Source: Marinicella litoralis
GTDB taxonomy: Bacteria; Pseudomonadota; Gammaproteobacteria; Xanthomonadales; Marinicellaceae
DNA: 64,000 nt
NCBI RefSeq assembly: GCF_002591915.1
Contig: NZ_NIHB01000001.1
Coordinates: forward strand, 163,805-227,804
Direction of reading: 5' to 3'
In this document: piece by piece, positions 26,801 to 35,208 of the stretch
Layout: each line of letters begins with the position of its first letter
Numbering within the stretch: position 1 is the stretch's first letter
The notes under the pieces: generated by a model
What the model was told of the DNA's origin: nothing
The model's input: only the letters and a program-made list of their open reading frames with translations
The model's database searches: none
Position numbers and translations under genes: made by a program

Positions 26801-28127
26801 AGACACCGACTTGGCATTTGGCATCAGGTCTGTTGGTAAAAAAGTCTATTACCAACCCTTGAGTCAAGTGATTCACTTTGAAGGCATTTCATCAGGGACT
26901 GACTTGACTTCAGGTACCAAAAAATACCAAGTGATTAACCAAGAAAAGTTTTTAAATAAATGGCAATCCGCACTGAAAAAACAACCCTTGCCCAATACCG
27001 ACATTGAGTTGGCGCGGTTTCAAAACCAGCCGAAGAAAGTGCTGATACTGGATGCATGCACCCCCACACCAGACCAAGACTCTGGTTCTCTGCGGATGCT
27101 GAACCTGATACAAATATTCAAAGAATTGGATTATCAAGTCAGCTTCATTCCTGAAAATATGGCCCATTTTGACCAATACACCACCAACCTCCAACAACTG
27201 GGCGTTGAGTGTGTCTATGCACCTAAATACAACACCCCAATCGACTACCTCAAAGCCAAAGGCCATGTTTTTGATGTGGTTATTTTAAGCCGTTATTATG
27301 TTGCAAAACCATTGATGTCATCCATTCGCAGCTATTGTGCCAAGGCCACCTTATGGTTTGATACGGTTGACTTACATTACCTGCGTGAACTTCGTATGGC
27401 TGAAATCGCTGCAGACCCACAACTGATTAAATCTGCCAACAAAACCAAATCTCTTGAGCTTGCCGTGGCAAAAGCTTGCGACTTAACATTGGTGGTCAGT
27501 CCTCATGAGAAAGACGTTTTGGCGCAAGAGATGCCTGAACTTAAGGTTGATGTTTTATCCAACATTCATGAGGTATTTGGCAACAAAAACAGTTTTCACA
27601 AACGCCAAGACATCATGTTTATCGGCGGTTATCAGCACACGCCCAATGTAGATGGTTTGTTGTGGTTTGTTGACGAAATCTTCCCGGTGATTTGTGCTGC
27701 TTTGCCCGAAATTAAGTTGCATGTGATTGGTTCCAAAGCCCCGCAAAAAATCAAAGATTTGGGACAACACCCATCCATTGATTTTCATGGGTTTGTTGAG
27801 GACATAGATCCTTTCATGGAATCAGTTCGTGTGGCTGTGGCACCTTTGAGGTTTGGTGCCGGCGTCAAAGGCAAAGTCAATATGAGCATGAGCCACGGAC
27901 AACCTGTGGTTGGCACCAAAGTGGCGGTTGAAGGCATGTACACCACCCATGAAAAAGACGTGATGATGGCAGATGACCCTGTGCAGTTTGCCCAGGCGGT
28001 GATTCGTTTATATCAAGATGAAGCGCTGTGGAGCCAAGTATCAAAAGGTGGTTTAGAAAATGTTAAACAATGGTTTTCTTTCTCTGCAGCCAAGGCACAA
28101 GTCATCAAACTGCTGGAATCAAACTGA
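23802..28127 (+). CDS. 1441-residue multi-domain glycosyltransferase (GT4 - coiled coil - GT2 - GT4)
   Basis: No signal peptide or membrane helix, so cytoplasmic or membrane-associated. Residues 1-200 form a poorly conserved region with a hint of GT2. About 200-610 form a GT-B/GT4 transferase (MVLGRISQPKGQELLIQCIEAI; SETFSYTLSELQMLGLPVLATRVG). About 620-720 are a coiled coil ending in NSRSWRFTAPLRRF, a linker common in such fusions. About 814-1050 are a GT2 domain with VSVIIPVYNQF, INDCSTDD, FLLFLNNDTEVLPGW and YEDTDLAFGIR. About 1077-1441 are a second GT4 domain (IMFIGGYQHTPNVDGLLWF; VAPLRFGAGVKGKVNMSM). It probably assembles several linkages of a surface glycan such as O-antigen, capsule or protein glycan. 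It stands alone between PBP1b and a kinase. Donors and acceptor are unknown. Confidence 0.85.
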   Translation: MLKNVHQVFYNSAENKQADSQWHTTHEQCDAALFDQINDKYPDDELIVIVNAKAQRPNHWLRRLTEPFKNNQSINTVTALSTDIFALSPLAANSEFHGDNHELDHAIFMLQPPGTFVASVINKHAFSVRNKSHLSKSGTIYVANNLLVDLPNQTQVITGAAGPEVGDQRPLPAHPLATLQWQLIQYNQPWSLLQYPGLNQQPNVLHVIMDWGGGVQKWVDDFIASHPKLNHFILVSEGEFFRQRHGEKLKLYWNDVKAPCIEEFHLSQPITATCESHPEYKHILTTIISNWDIKSLYVSSLIGHAMDCLDTGLPTFRVLHDYFPHWPSLNAQLDSTSVDQSMIDAALEKSPEEPLGKISKSQLKAWQVNTNQLLTRPKTTVIAPNQSVIDNLKKLDHSACYDHAKLIPHGINSIAAIDYHYQANPFKIMVLGRISQPKGQELLIQCIEAIQSNHEIEFVLLGTGQAGTLFEAYPRVKVIKDYKQTELHQIVSKLAPQLALLCSVTSETFSYTLSELQMLGLPVLATRVGAFKDRIKNNQTGFLEDPDAQSIVNRILKLKADADLLIQVSDASKIIKQPTLKENAEQLELILEKFLLDGSSYHVNGNIQPNPLAQLAQTSHLEISRLNNQLIGLEQDLEEKVTWAKALNQQITHLEQNLDLTREEKDRLNTDLKDTQLQAEQLADKIETINKQLNQSLANNNQLREVLEQTKTQVAAKENQIQSMLNSRSWRFTAPLRRFTTYARHKRNAVKFRLSQLLGLPKRVKNSLKTRGLKDTAKLASNKLKKPPTTTAEIAVHAVTENYLPLTMQTAENPVVSVIIPVYNQFKHTYHCLESLARLADKTPFEIIVINDCSTDDTAIQLKKISGITAFTQPENGGFIESCNTGAQMATGTFLLFLNNDTEVLPGWLDQLTKTFETQPDAGLVGSQLIYPDGRLQEAGGIVFADASGWNYGRFGSPDEPEYQHVREVSYCSGASIMIEKQLFNELGQFDQRYKPAYYEDTDLAFGIRSVGKKVYYQPLSQVIHFEGISSGTDLTSGTKKYQVINQEKFLNKWQSALKKQPLPNTDIELARFQNQPKKVLILDACTPTPDQDSGSLRMLNLIQIFKELDYQVSFIPENMAHFDQYTTNLQQLGVECVYAPKYNTPIDYLKAKGHVFDVVILSRYYVAKPLMSSIRSYCAKATLWFDTVDLHYLRELRMAEIAADPQLIKSANKTKSLELAVAKACDLTLVVSPHEKDVLAQEMPELKVDVLSNIHEVFGNKNSFHKRQDIMFIGGYQHTPNVDGLLWFVDEIFPVICAALPEIKLHVIGSKAPQKIKDLGQHPSIDFHGFVEDIDPFMESVRVAVAPLRFGAGVKGKVNMSMSHGQPVVGTKVAVEGMYTTHEKDVMMADDPVQFAQAVIRLYQDEALWSQVSKGGLENVKQWFSFSAAKAQVIKLLESN

Positions 28128-28128
28128 T

Positions 28129-28176
28129 ATCAACTGAAAAAATACAACCAAAATCAAATAATTACAGTTGATTTTT
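28129..28176 (+). terminator. possible intrinsic terminator after the large glycosyltransferase
   Basis: ATCAACTG (28129-28136) pairs with CAGTTGAT (28165-28172), followed by five T. The stem is perfect but short and the 28-nt loop is long, so efficiency is doubtful. Confidence 0.35.
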
Positions 28177-28197
28177 ACCTAAAGCATTAAAAATATC

Positions 28198-28226
28198 TTC
28201 CGACCTGTCTGATAATTAGATACAAT
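28198..28226 (+). promoter_or_regulatory. candidate sigma-70 promoter of the hybrid kinase
   Basis: A good -10 TACAAT (28221-28226) is preceded at 17 bp by a weak -35 TTCCGA (28198-28203). It would give a leader of about 70 nt that contains the perfect hairpin at 28243-28274. Confidence 0.35.
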
Positions 28227-28242
28227 CCTTTGTATATGGTCG

Positions 28243-28274
28243 AAATTCTTCACAGGCGTCTTTTTGAAGAATTT
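28243..28274 (+). other. perfect 10-bp hairpin in the 5' leader of the hybrid kinase
   Basis: AAATTCTTCA (28243-28252) and TGAAGAATTT (28265-28274) form a perfect stem around a 12-nt loop, 27 nt before the start codon and just 5' of the purine-rich ribosome sites. There is no T-run long enough for a clear terminator. It may be a regulatory or stability element; function is not known. Confidence 0.6.
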
Positions 28275-28301
28275 TACAAAGGAGTATTAAGAGGGTACTG
28301 A

Positions 28302-30956
28302 ATGATTCACTTACAAAACAATAAAATGCTGTTGTTTCTGCTGTCACTGTTGATGCTCATTGTGGGCATATCTGAAACTGGACAATTTCTGGTTTCTTTA
28401 ATGATTTTTTCCTTGGTTATGATGACCGGATGGATTTATTCTTTGCGCTTTATTAAAGATCGATTTGACGAAATTGTTGAAGCCCAGGTCAACCGAACCA
28501 TACCAATTATCGCCAGTTTGTTATTAGCGACAAGTTTCTGGCTGATTGAAAACACCCACACCACCCTATTCACCACATTAACCTTACTGTGGTTAACTGG
28601 CGTGTTGTTGTTTGCCAATTTGAACCTTAAGAACACCGCAGCAGCCACCGCGGCACCCATCTTGGCTTTGGCCGTGTTACTGGTATTACAGCCAGCCAAA
28701 ACCACTGGTTTAACGTCACCTTTGATGTTTGCTTTGCTCTTTGTTTTAACCACAGCCTTTCTTTTGTTGGCAGCAAAACTGATCTTGTCTGAAACGCAGA
28801 AAGTCAAAGCCAAGAAAAATGATCCATTGCCATCTAGCCTGGCCAAACAAGTTAAAAAAACCGAAGATGCCAAACACGAAGTAAAAAGTCTCAGGGCTGA
28901 AATCAAGGATTTACAAGTTGATTTATCGGCTGCTGAAATGGCAAAAATGGAATTTTTAGCCACCATGAGCCATGAGATTCGCACCCCATTAAACGGCATA
29001 GTTCCATTGATTGATATTGTAATGGACACTGAGTTGAACGACTTTCAACGTGACTACCTCAATACCGCGCACACCTCTGCCACTCAAATGCAAAAATTGA
29101 TTGATGATTTGTTGGACTATTCAAAAGTTGAAGCCGGCAAACTGACCATCGAAGTCACTGGCATCAAGCTCAACAAAGTGGTTGATGAGGTGTTAGACAG
29201 CCTTAAGCCCAGTGCTGAACGCAAAGGGTTAGAAGTTACCTTAAAATTCGATGATCAAATCAATCCGCTGTTGCGTGGTGATCCAATCAGAATTCGTCAG
29301 GTGTTAACCAATATATTGTCGAATGCCATCAAGTTTTCGGACCATGGACGCATTGCCATTGAAGTCAAAAAGGTCAAAAACTTTGCCACCAATGAGTTGA
29401 TTCGTTTTTCTGTCAGTGACCAAGGAATCGGTATTGCACCCGATCACATTGAAAAATTATTCAATGCCTTTACCCAAGGCGACAACTCTTCCACCAGAAA
29501 ATTCGGCGGCACCGGTTTAGGTCTGGCCATCAGTAAAAAAATTGTTGAATTATTAAAAGGACAAATCGGCGTTGAATCAAAAAAAGGCGTTGGCAGTACA
29601 TTTTGGTTTGAAGTGCCATTTACTAAATCTGCAGGTGGCGCCCTCGATGGCGGTACCGAGGTTCATCAACACCAAGCAATTCTGATCAACACCAACCCAA
29701 CACTTTTTAAATCGATACAAAACAACCTAGAAAAACTCAGTTTACCGGTCCAAACTTCTTTGAACTATCAACATGCCATCTCTCGGGTTCAAGCAGCCCG
29801 AGGCATTCAAGATGGTAAGACCACCTTGCTGTTTATTGATTTTGATACCAATGCAAAAACATTGCGTCAAATTTTAATGTTGGTTGAAAAAGGTGAATTG
29901 GATGACGTCTGGATTTGTGCCATCACCAAGGGTGAACACATTGCTGGTGTTAAACAATACAAAAACATTCAAATCATTAAGCCAGACAAAGACATTGAAC
30001 TACTTGTGGGTGAATTTGAACGTCGTTTTGCCCCAGAAAAAGTCATGGAGTTGGATGAACAACAAGAAGAGCGGGATAGCAGCAATGATGATGCAGAAAC
30101 TGAACAAACCGACCATCAAACTGAGGCGTCAGACACCGAGTCAAATACACAGCCTGACTTAAGCAACATCTCTGAAACGGTGCTGTTGGTTGAAGACAAT
30201 GAAGTCAATTTAAAAGTGGCACAGAAGCTCATCGACTACATCGGCTTTCCTTTTGATGTCGCCGAGAATGGTATGGTGGCTCTAAATAAAGCCAAAAAAA
30301 CCAGGTATAGACTCATTCTTATGGACTGTCAAATGCCTGTTATGGATGGTTATTTTTGTACCAAACGCATCCGTAAATATGAAGACAACCACCAACTGAA
30401 CCACACACCGATTATTGCCATGACTGCCAATGCCATGTTAGGCGACAAAGAGAAATGTTTGGAAGCAGGCATGGATGATTACATGTCCAAACCATTGAAT
30501 CGTTATGTGTTAGAAAAAACTTTAAAGAAATGGGATCCTTTTGCTGCGGTTAAACAAAGCAAACAAGCCGTCAACAAGCCAGAAGTCAGCTTACAACACG
30601 AAACCACCATTAATCCCAAATGGCTGAACGTCAAGGCATTGGCAGAAATTAAAACCTTTATGGGCAATGAAACCAATTCACTGTTGGATTTATTTCAACA
30701 AGAATCACCCGAAATGCTCAACCAATTGAAAACATTTTCCCAGACCCAGGACTTTGGACAAGCCAAACAAATTGCGCACACTTTAAAATCAACTGGGGCC
30801 AATATTGGCGCCACTGGTTTCAGCCACTTCTGTAAAAAAATTGAAGCCGCTGCGATAGAAAAAAACCTAGAAGATGTGATGCAAAATATTGAAAAAGCAC
30901 GCAAAGCTTACGTGTTAACCGTAAACGAAATTAAAAAGTATAAAGAAGTAGAGTAA
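28302..30956 (+). CDS. RpfC-like hybrid sensor histidine kinase with receiver and HPt domains
   Basis: 884 residues. About five to six membrane helices fill residues 7-165, with hardly any periplasmic domain. A short coiled coil (about 180-215) leads to HisKA, with the phospho-acceptor His in ATMSHEIRTPLNG (near 225). The HATPase domain has NILSNAIKF, DQGIGIAPDHIEKLF and GGTGLGLAIS. Residues about 465-590 look like a receiver fold without a clear phospho-site. A true receiver follows with VLLVEDNEVN and LILMDCQMPVMDGY (Asp near 674), then an HPt domain with IAHTLKSTGANIG (His near 824). The order matches RpfC, the DSF sensor of xanthomonads, but no rpfF or rpfG is adjacent. The signal and output partner are unknown. 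AGAGGG about 9 nt upstream is the likely ribosome site. Confidence 0.9.
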   Translation: MIHLQNNKMLLFLLSLLMLIVGISETGQFLVSLMIFSLVMMTGWIYSLRFIKDRFDEIVEAQVNRTIPIIASLLLATSFWLIENTHTTLFTTLTLLWLTGVLLFANLNLKNTAAATAAPILALAVLLVLQPAKTTGLTSPLMFALLFVLTTAFLLLAAKLILSETQKVKAKKNDPLPSSLAKQVKKTEDAKHEVKSLRAEIKDLQVDLSAAEMAKMEFLATMSHEIRTPLNGIVPLIDIVMDTELNDFQRDYLNTAHTSATQMQKLIDDLLDYSKVEAGKLTIEVTGIKLNKVVDEVLDSLKPSAERKGLEVTLKFDDQINPLLRGDPIRIRQVLTNILSNAIKFSDHGRIAIEVKKVKNFATNELIRFSVSDQGIGIAPDHIEKLFNAFTQGDNSSTRKFGGTGLGLAISKKIVELLKGQIGVESKKGVGSTFWFEVPFTKSAGGALDGGTEVHQHQAILINTNPTLFKSIQNNLEKLSLPVQTSLNYQHAISRVQAARGIQDGKTTLLFIDFDTNAKTLRQILMLVEKGELDDVWICAITKGEHIAGVKQYKNIQIIKPDKDIELLVGEFERRFAPEKVMELDEQQEERDSSNDDAETEQTDHQTEASDTESNTQPDLSNISETVLLVEDNEVNLKVAQKLIDYIGFPFDVAENGMVALNKAKKTRYRLILMDCQMPVMDGYFCTKRIRKYEDNHQLNHTPIIAMTANAMLGDKEKCLEAGMDDYMSKPLNRYVLEKTLKKWDPFAAVKQSKQAVNKPEVSLQHETTINPKWLNVKALAEIKTFMGNETNSLLDLFQQESPEMLNQLKTFSQTQDFGQAKQIAHTLKSTGANIGATGFSHFCKKIEAAAIEKNLEDVMQNIEKARKAYVLTVNEIKKYKEVE

Positions 30957-30960
30957 AAAA

Positions 30961-30993
30961 GAAGGTCGAAGCTTGTTGAATTCGACCTTTTAT
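30961..30993 (+). terminator. intrinsic terminator after the hybrid kinase
   Basis: AAGGTCGAA and TTCGACCTT form a perfect 9-bp stem with a 10-nt loop followed by TTTTATT, directly after the stop at 30956. A run of A on the left makes it potentially bidirectional. Confidence 0.8.
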
Positions 30994-31111
30994 TCAGCTA
31001 CTGTTCAGAAACCACCACTATTTTTCAAGTAATAACAATCAGTGACTAACGGATATTGATTATGCCTTTGTGGCGTAGTAAATTACCCAGCCTTTGACCG
31101 AAACACTGACC

Positions 31112-33181
31112 ATGAAAAGAATCATTGTATTAATGATGTTGGTAACTTCAGTTCATGCCCAAGAGCAGAATGAAACCGATGAAGAAGAACAAAAACAACA
31201 AGCAAGGATAGAGTCGTTGTCCCCTCTTCAGGTGACTGCCAGTAAAACGGCCACCGCTACCAATGACAGTGCTTCGGCAGTCTCGGTAGTCACTCGCGAT
31301 GAAATTAAAAACAAACCCAACACATTGCTGCCCGATTTACTGCGCCAAGAATCTGGCGTATACATTCAACAAACCACGCCTGGCCAAGCCGTGCCGATCA
31401 TCCGTGGCTTGAAAGGTTCGGGCAATGTTCATTTGGTTGATGGCATGCGTTTAAACACCGCTTTTTTTCGCAATGCACCCAATCAATATTTGGCTTTGGT
31501 GGATTCGTTCATGACAGCGCAAATTGAAGTGGTCCGCGGCCCTTCTTCGGTACTGTACGGTGGTGACGCCCTGGGAGGGGTGGTCAATGTATTAACCCAC
31601 ACCCCTGAGTTTTACAGTCCTGAATGGGACTATACTGGACAGCTATACACGTCATGGGACAGCGCTGACGAAAAATGGATCAGCCATGTAGGGGGAGATT
31701 TTGGTAACAACAAAATAGCTTCAACTTTTGGTTTAAGTTATCAAGACATTGGACAACGTCAAACCGGATCAGGTCAAACCATTCCAAGCACCGCCTATAC
31801 TTCACGGTCTATTAACAACAAATGGGTATTCAATACGTCTGACATGACCCACTGGGTGTTTGATGTGCAATTGACCCACCAACCAGCCACCCCCAGGGTG
31901 GATAATTTGGTTGCTGGATTTGGTGAAACCGAAGCTGAATCTCAGGTGTATTTATTTCAACCCAATGAACGCCAGTTTGCCCATTTAAAATACACCTCTG
32001 CATCACCAACTGATTGGTTTGACATGGCCAATTATCATTTGGCCTATCAAAAAATAACTGACAACCGCTACAGCCAACCCTTATCGGGTGATCGCACCGA
32101 CACGGAACAAAACCACAGTGACTTATTCACCTTTCAAGCCGATTGGAACAAAGCCATGACTGATAACAGCATGCTGGTTTATGGTGTCGAAACTTATGTA
32201 GACATCATATCCAGTGCCAGACAACGGGTCAGCTCTGATGGTGTAGACATTCCCAGAGAGTCCAGATACCCAGATGAATCAAGCCTGCGACAAGCGGCTG
32301 TATTTGCCGACTGGCATCAATATTATGGCAATCATGAAATCACCACAGGATTGCGTTTCAGTCACTATGACATCGACCTCAACAGCCCCGACATCGCCAA
32401 TGATCAATTGAACTTGACTGATTTAACCTGGCATGCCAGTTGGTTATATAAAATCAATGACAATGACCGTGTGTTTATCAATATAGGTCGTGGTTTCAGA
32501 CCGCCCAATATTTTTGACCTGGGCCAGGTAGGAGAACGGTCAGGCAATCGATTTAATGTCATCAATCCCGATTTAGAACCAGAATCTGTGATTTCATTTG
32601 ATATTGGTTTCAAGCATGCAGGTAACGGTTGGCAAGCCGAGTTGGTGGCTTTTGTCGCCAGGTATCAAGACGTCATCACTTCGGTAGAAACTGGCGCAGT
32701 GACCACTGAAGGATTGGCAGTGGTTCAATCACAAAACATCAACGAAGTGGATACCTACGGCATAGAAGGTGAATTGAATTATTACTTTGATAACGGCGGC
32801 CATTTATTTGCCAACTTAACCTACACCCATGGTACCGAAGAAACCCAAGACGGCACCGGCCCTGCTGATCGAATTCCGCCCACTTTTGGTGTGATCGGTT
32901 ATCAACAAGACTTGAATGACACCTGGGGTGTTCGATCACAAATTCGCTATGCAGACACCCAAGATCGTTTAAGTTCCAGGGATTTAACAGACCCCCGAAT
33001 CAATCCATTTGGCACAGGTGGTTTTGTGGTATATGATACCCACTTTAGCTGGCAGCACAGTATTAACAGCCAAGTCAGGCTGGGTATTGAAAACATTTTT
33101 GATAAAAAATACCGCGAACATGCTTCCGGTTTAGATGCACCTGGTAGGAACTACCATGTTTCTTTTTACTATGATTTTTAA
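31112..33181 (+). CDS. TonB-dependent outer-membrane receptor
   Basis: 689 residues from the chosen ATG at 31112, which gives the signal peptide MKRIIVLMMLVTSVHA; the frame is open from a TTG at 31094 but that adds nothing recognisable. A TonB-box-like segment (about SLSPLQVTASKT) precedes the plug domain, with PIIRGLKGSGNVHLVDGMRL and IEVVRGPSSVLYGGDALGGVVNV. The rest is a 22-strand barrel, with GRGFRPPNIFDL and a C-terminal aromatic strand ending YYDF. It resembles haem or siderophore receptors of the HemR/FepA kind, but the ligand cannot be assigned. It is followed after 10 bp by gcvPB, an unusual companion. No convincing Fur box was seen upstream. Confidence 0.88.
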   Translation: MKRIIVLMMLVTSVHAQEQNETDEEEQKQQARIESLSPLQVTASKTATATNDSASAVSVVTRDEIKNKPNTLLPDLLRQESGVYIQQTTPGQAVPIIRGLKGSGNVHLVDGMRLNTAFFRNAPNQYLALVDSFMTAQIEVVRGPSSVLYGGDALGGVVNVLTHTPEFYSPEWDYTGQLYTSWDSADEKWISHVGGDFGNNKIASTFGLSYQDIGQRQTGSGQTIPSTAYTSRSINNKWVFNTSDMTHWVFDVQLTHQPATPRVDNLVAGFGETEAESQVYLFQPNERQFAHLKYTSASPTDWFDMANYHLAYQKITDNRYSQPLSGDRTDTEQNHSDLFTFQADWNKAMTDNSMLVYGVETYVDIISSARQRVSSDGVDIPRESRYPDESSLRQAAVFADWHQYYGNHEITTGLRFSHYDIDLNSPDIANDQLNLTDLTWHASWLYKINDNDRVFINIGRGFRPPNIFDLGQVGERSGNRFNVINPDLEPESVISFDIGFKHAGNGWQAELVAFVARYQDVITSVETGAVTTEGLAVVQSQNINEVDTYGIEGELNYYFDNGGHLFANLTYTHGTEETQDGTGPADRIPPTFGVIGYQQDLNDTWGVRSQIRYADTQDRLSSRDLTDPRINPFGTGGFVVYDTHFSWQHSINSQVRLGIENIFDKKYREHASGLDAPGRNYHVSFYYDF

Positions 33182-33191
33182 AGGCTAAGTC

Positions 33192-34643
33192 ATGTTGATA
33201 TTTGAAAAGTCCAAAGCAGGCAGAACTGCCACTGCACAATCCCCTAATGAAGTTGATGTTACTCACCTGATACCTGAACAATTTCAGCGTGGTAGTCGGC
33301 TGGGCATGCCTCAAGCCAGTGAATTAGATGTGGTCAGGCATTACACTCAGCTGAGCCAAAAGAATTTTTCTATCGATACTAATTTTTATCCTTTGGGTTC
33401 ATGTACCATGAAATACAACCCAAGGGCTTGTAACTCATTGGCAATGAAAGAAGAGTTCTTATCTCGCCATCCTTTGGCCCACCCCAGTTTGTCGCAAGGT
33501 TATTTGGCCTGTATGTATCATTTACAACAAATTCTACAAGCCGTTACCAACATGAAAGGTGTTTCACTAACACCTATGGCCGGCGCACAAGGTGAATTTT
33601 CTGGCGTCGCAATGATCAAAGCATATCATGATGATCGCCAAGATTTTGCACGACGAGAAATCATCGTACCTGATGCCGCTCACGGAACCAACCCTGCCAC
33701 TGCCATCATGTGTGGTTATAAAGTCAAAGAAATTCGCACAAACAAAGACGGTAATGTGGATATGGATGCTTTGGAAGCCGCATTGGGCCCTCACACAGCG
33801 GGCATCATGTTGACCAACCCATCTACCCTTGGGGTGTTTGAAAGTCGCATCAAAGAAATCGCACAAAAAGTTCATGCAGCCGGTGGTTTGCTTTATTATG
33901 ACGGCGCCAACCTCAATGCCATTTTAGGTAAAACCAATCCTGGCATCATGGGTTTTGATGTGATTCACATGAATTTACACAAAACATTCTCAACGCCCCA
34001 TGGCGGTGGTGGACCTGGATCCGGTGCCATCGGCGTGAGTGAACGCCTGTTGCCGTATATGCCCATCCCTTATGTTGGCAAAAAAGATGGCAACTATTAT
34101 TTCGTGAATGAGCAAGAAGCACCGAAGACCATAGGTCAATTATCTGCGTTTGCGGGTAATGCCGGGGTTAATTTAAGGGCTTATGTTTATGCCTTGTTAA
34201 ATGGCAGACAGGGCATGCAAAGAATTTCTGAGTTTGCGACCTTAAATGCCAATTATTTAATGAAAAGACTTGAAGCCGTTGGCTTTGATTTGGCATTTAA
34301 AAACCGCCGTGCCAGTCATGAATTCATTGTCACCTTAAAAAGGCAGGCCAAAGAATTGGGCTTAACCGCCAGCGATCTGGCCAAAGCCTTGTTGGATCAA
34401 GATATGCATGCACCAACCGTTTATTTTCCATTGTTGGTGGCCGAGTGTTTACTGATTGAACCCACAGAAACTGAATCTAAGCAATCCATTGATGCCTTTG
34501 TGACTGCCATGGCCAAAGTGTTAGAACAAGCCAATACCGATATTGACAAGTTAAAACTGGCACCCTACACCACACCTGTTCGCAGAATGGATGAAGTCAA
34601 AGCGGTCAAAGAACCCAACGTGGTATTTAAAATCCATGCCTGA
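33192..34643 (+). CDS. gcvPB: glycine dehydrogenase (decarboxylating) subunit 2, P-protein C-terminal half
   Basis: 483 residues, the normal size of the beta subunit in organisms with a split P-protein. NFYPLGSCTMKYNPR and PMAGAQGEFSGVAMI are family blocks. NLHKTFSTPHGGGGPGSG carries the PLP lysine near residue 262. With GcvPA it decarboxylates glycine and loads the aminomethyl group on the H-protein in the glycine cleavage system. gcvPA, gcvT and gcvH are not in the window, so they must lie elsewhere. It is placed between a TonB receptor (10-bp gap) and dgkA (8-bp overlap), probably as one transcription unit. No glycine riboswitch is seen in front, because the preceding gene is immediately adjacent. 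Confidence 0.95.
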   Translation: MLIFEKSKAGRTATAQSPNEVDVTHLIPEQFQRGSRLGMPQASELDVVRHYTQLSQKNFSIDTNFYPLGSCTMKYNPRACNSLAMKEEFLSRHPLAHPSLSQGYLACMYHLQQILQAVTNMKGVSLTPMAGAQGEFSGVAMIKAYHDDRQDFARREIIVPDAAHGTNPATAIMCGYKVKEIRTNKDGNVDMDALEAALGPHTAGIMLTNPSTLGVFESRIKEIAQKVHAAGGLLYYDGANLNAILGKTNPGIMGFDVIHMNLHKTFSTPHGGGGPGSGAIGVSERLLPYMPIPYVGKKDGNYYFVNEQEAPKTIGQLSAFAGNAGVNLRAYVYALLNGRQGMQRISEFATLNANYLMKRLEAVGFDLAFKNRRASHEFIVTLKRQAKELGLTASDLAKALLDQDMHAPTVYFPLLVAECLLIEPTETESKQSIDAFVTAMAKVLEQANTDIDKLKLAPYTTPVRRMDEVKAVKEPNVVFKIHA

Positions 34644-35013
34644 TTCAGGCTTCAGAGGACCCAAAGAAATTCTTCGGGCCTTTGTTTGGTCAATGCAGGG
34701 GCTGAAAGCGACTTATGTTGCAGAAGCCTCGTTTCGCATGGAAATCTATTTGTTCATCATCCTTTTACCTTGTGCTTTTTTACTCAGCACCAATCACATC
34801 GAACTGATTTTGTTGATTGGCTCAGCCTTGTTGGTTTTACTGGTTGAGATCATCAACTCAGCCATTGAAGCGGTGGTGGATTTGATTTGTGGTGAGCAAC
34901 GTCATGAGTTGGCTGGCCGGGCCAAAGACATGGGCTCTGCTGCCGTCTTTATGTCACAAGTGATTGTGGTTTTGGTTTGGGGCGTCATTTTCTACCACCA
35001 AGTTTTGAGTTGA
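34636..35013 (+). CDS. dgkA: diacylglycerol kinase
   Basis: 125 residues, the usual size of prokaryotic integral-membrane DgkA. Three membrane helices are visible. The conserved blocks are EASFRMEIYLF, EIINSAIEAVVD (catalytic and metal site) and RAKDMGSAAVF. It phosphorylates diacylglycerol released during membrane-derived glycan or lipid modification and returns it to phospholipid synthesis. The frame is open 45 bp further upstream, but the ATG at 34636 gives the family N-terminus (MPDSGFRGPKEILRAF). It overlaps gcvPB by 8 bp. Confidence 0.93.
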   Translation: MPDSGFRGPKEILRAFVWSMQGLKATYVAEASFRMEIYLFIILLPCAFLLSTNHIELILLIGSALLVLLVEIINSAIEAVVDLICGEQRHELAGRAKDMGSAAVFMSQVIVVLVWGVIFYHQVLS

Positions 35014-35199
35014 TTCAGTAACTCATCCACTGACTTGGTATTCCACAATGCTGTTTCTGGCATTAATTTCACCCTTATTTTGTCGATTCCTCCACACCTA
35101 TCCGCCAACCATTGAGCCCTTTGGTGCATTTGTATAATAATTATTCGTAAGATTGTTAAGCCCACGGTACAATCATATACACTGAATATTAATTTTCAG
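35014..35199. other. intergenic region before the molybdenum hydroxylase genes
   Basis: It holds the end of the dgkA transcript and an AT-rich promoter-like stretch at 35130-35185. No clear terminator hairpin for dgkA was found and no gene is recognised in it. Confidence 0.4.
35153..35181 (+). promoter_or_regulatory. candidate sigma-70 promoter of the molybdenum hydroxylase operon
   Basis: -35 TTGTTA (35153-35158), 17-bp spacer, -10 TATACA (35176-35181). Transcription from about 35189 would begin just before the small ORF at 35209. Confidence 0.5.
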
Positions 35200-35208
35200 G
35201 TGCAACAC

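Noticed and set aside
31045..31062. Fur-box-like sequence upstream of the TonB receptor
   Set aside because: Only a short ATATTGATTAT core resembles the consensus; too few matches over 19 positions.
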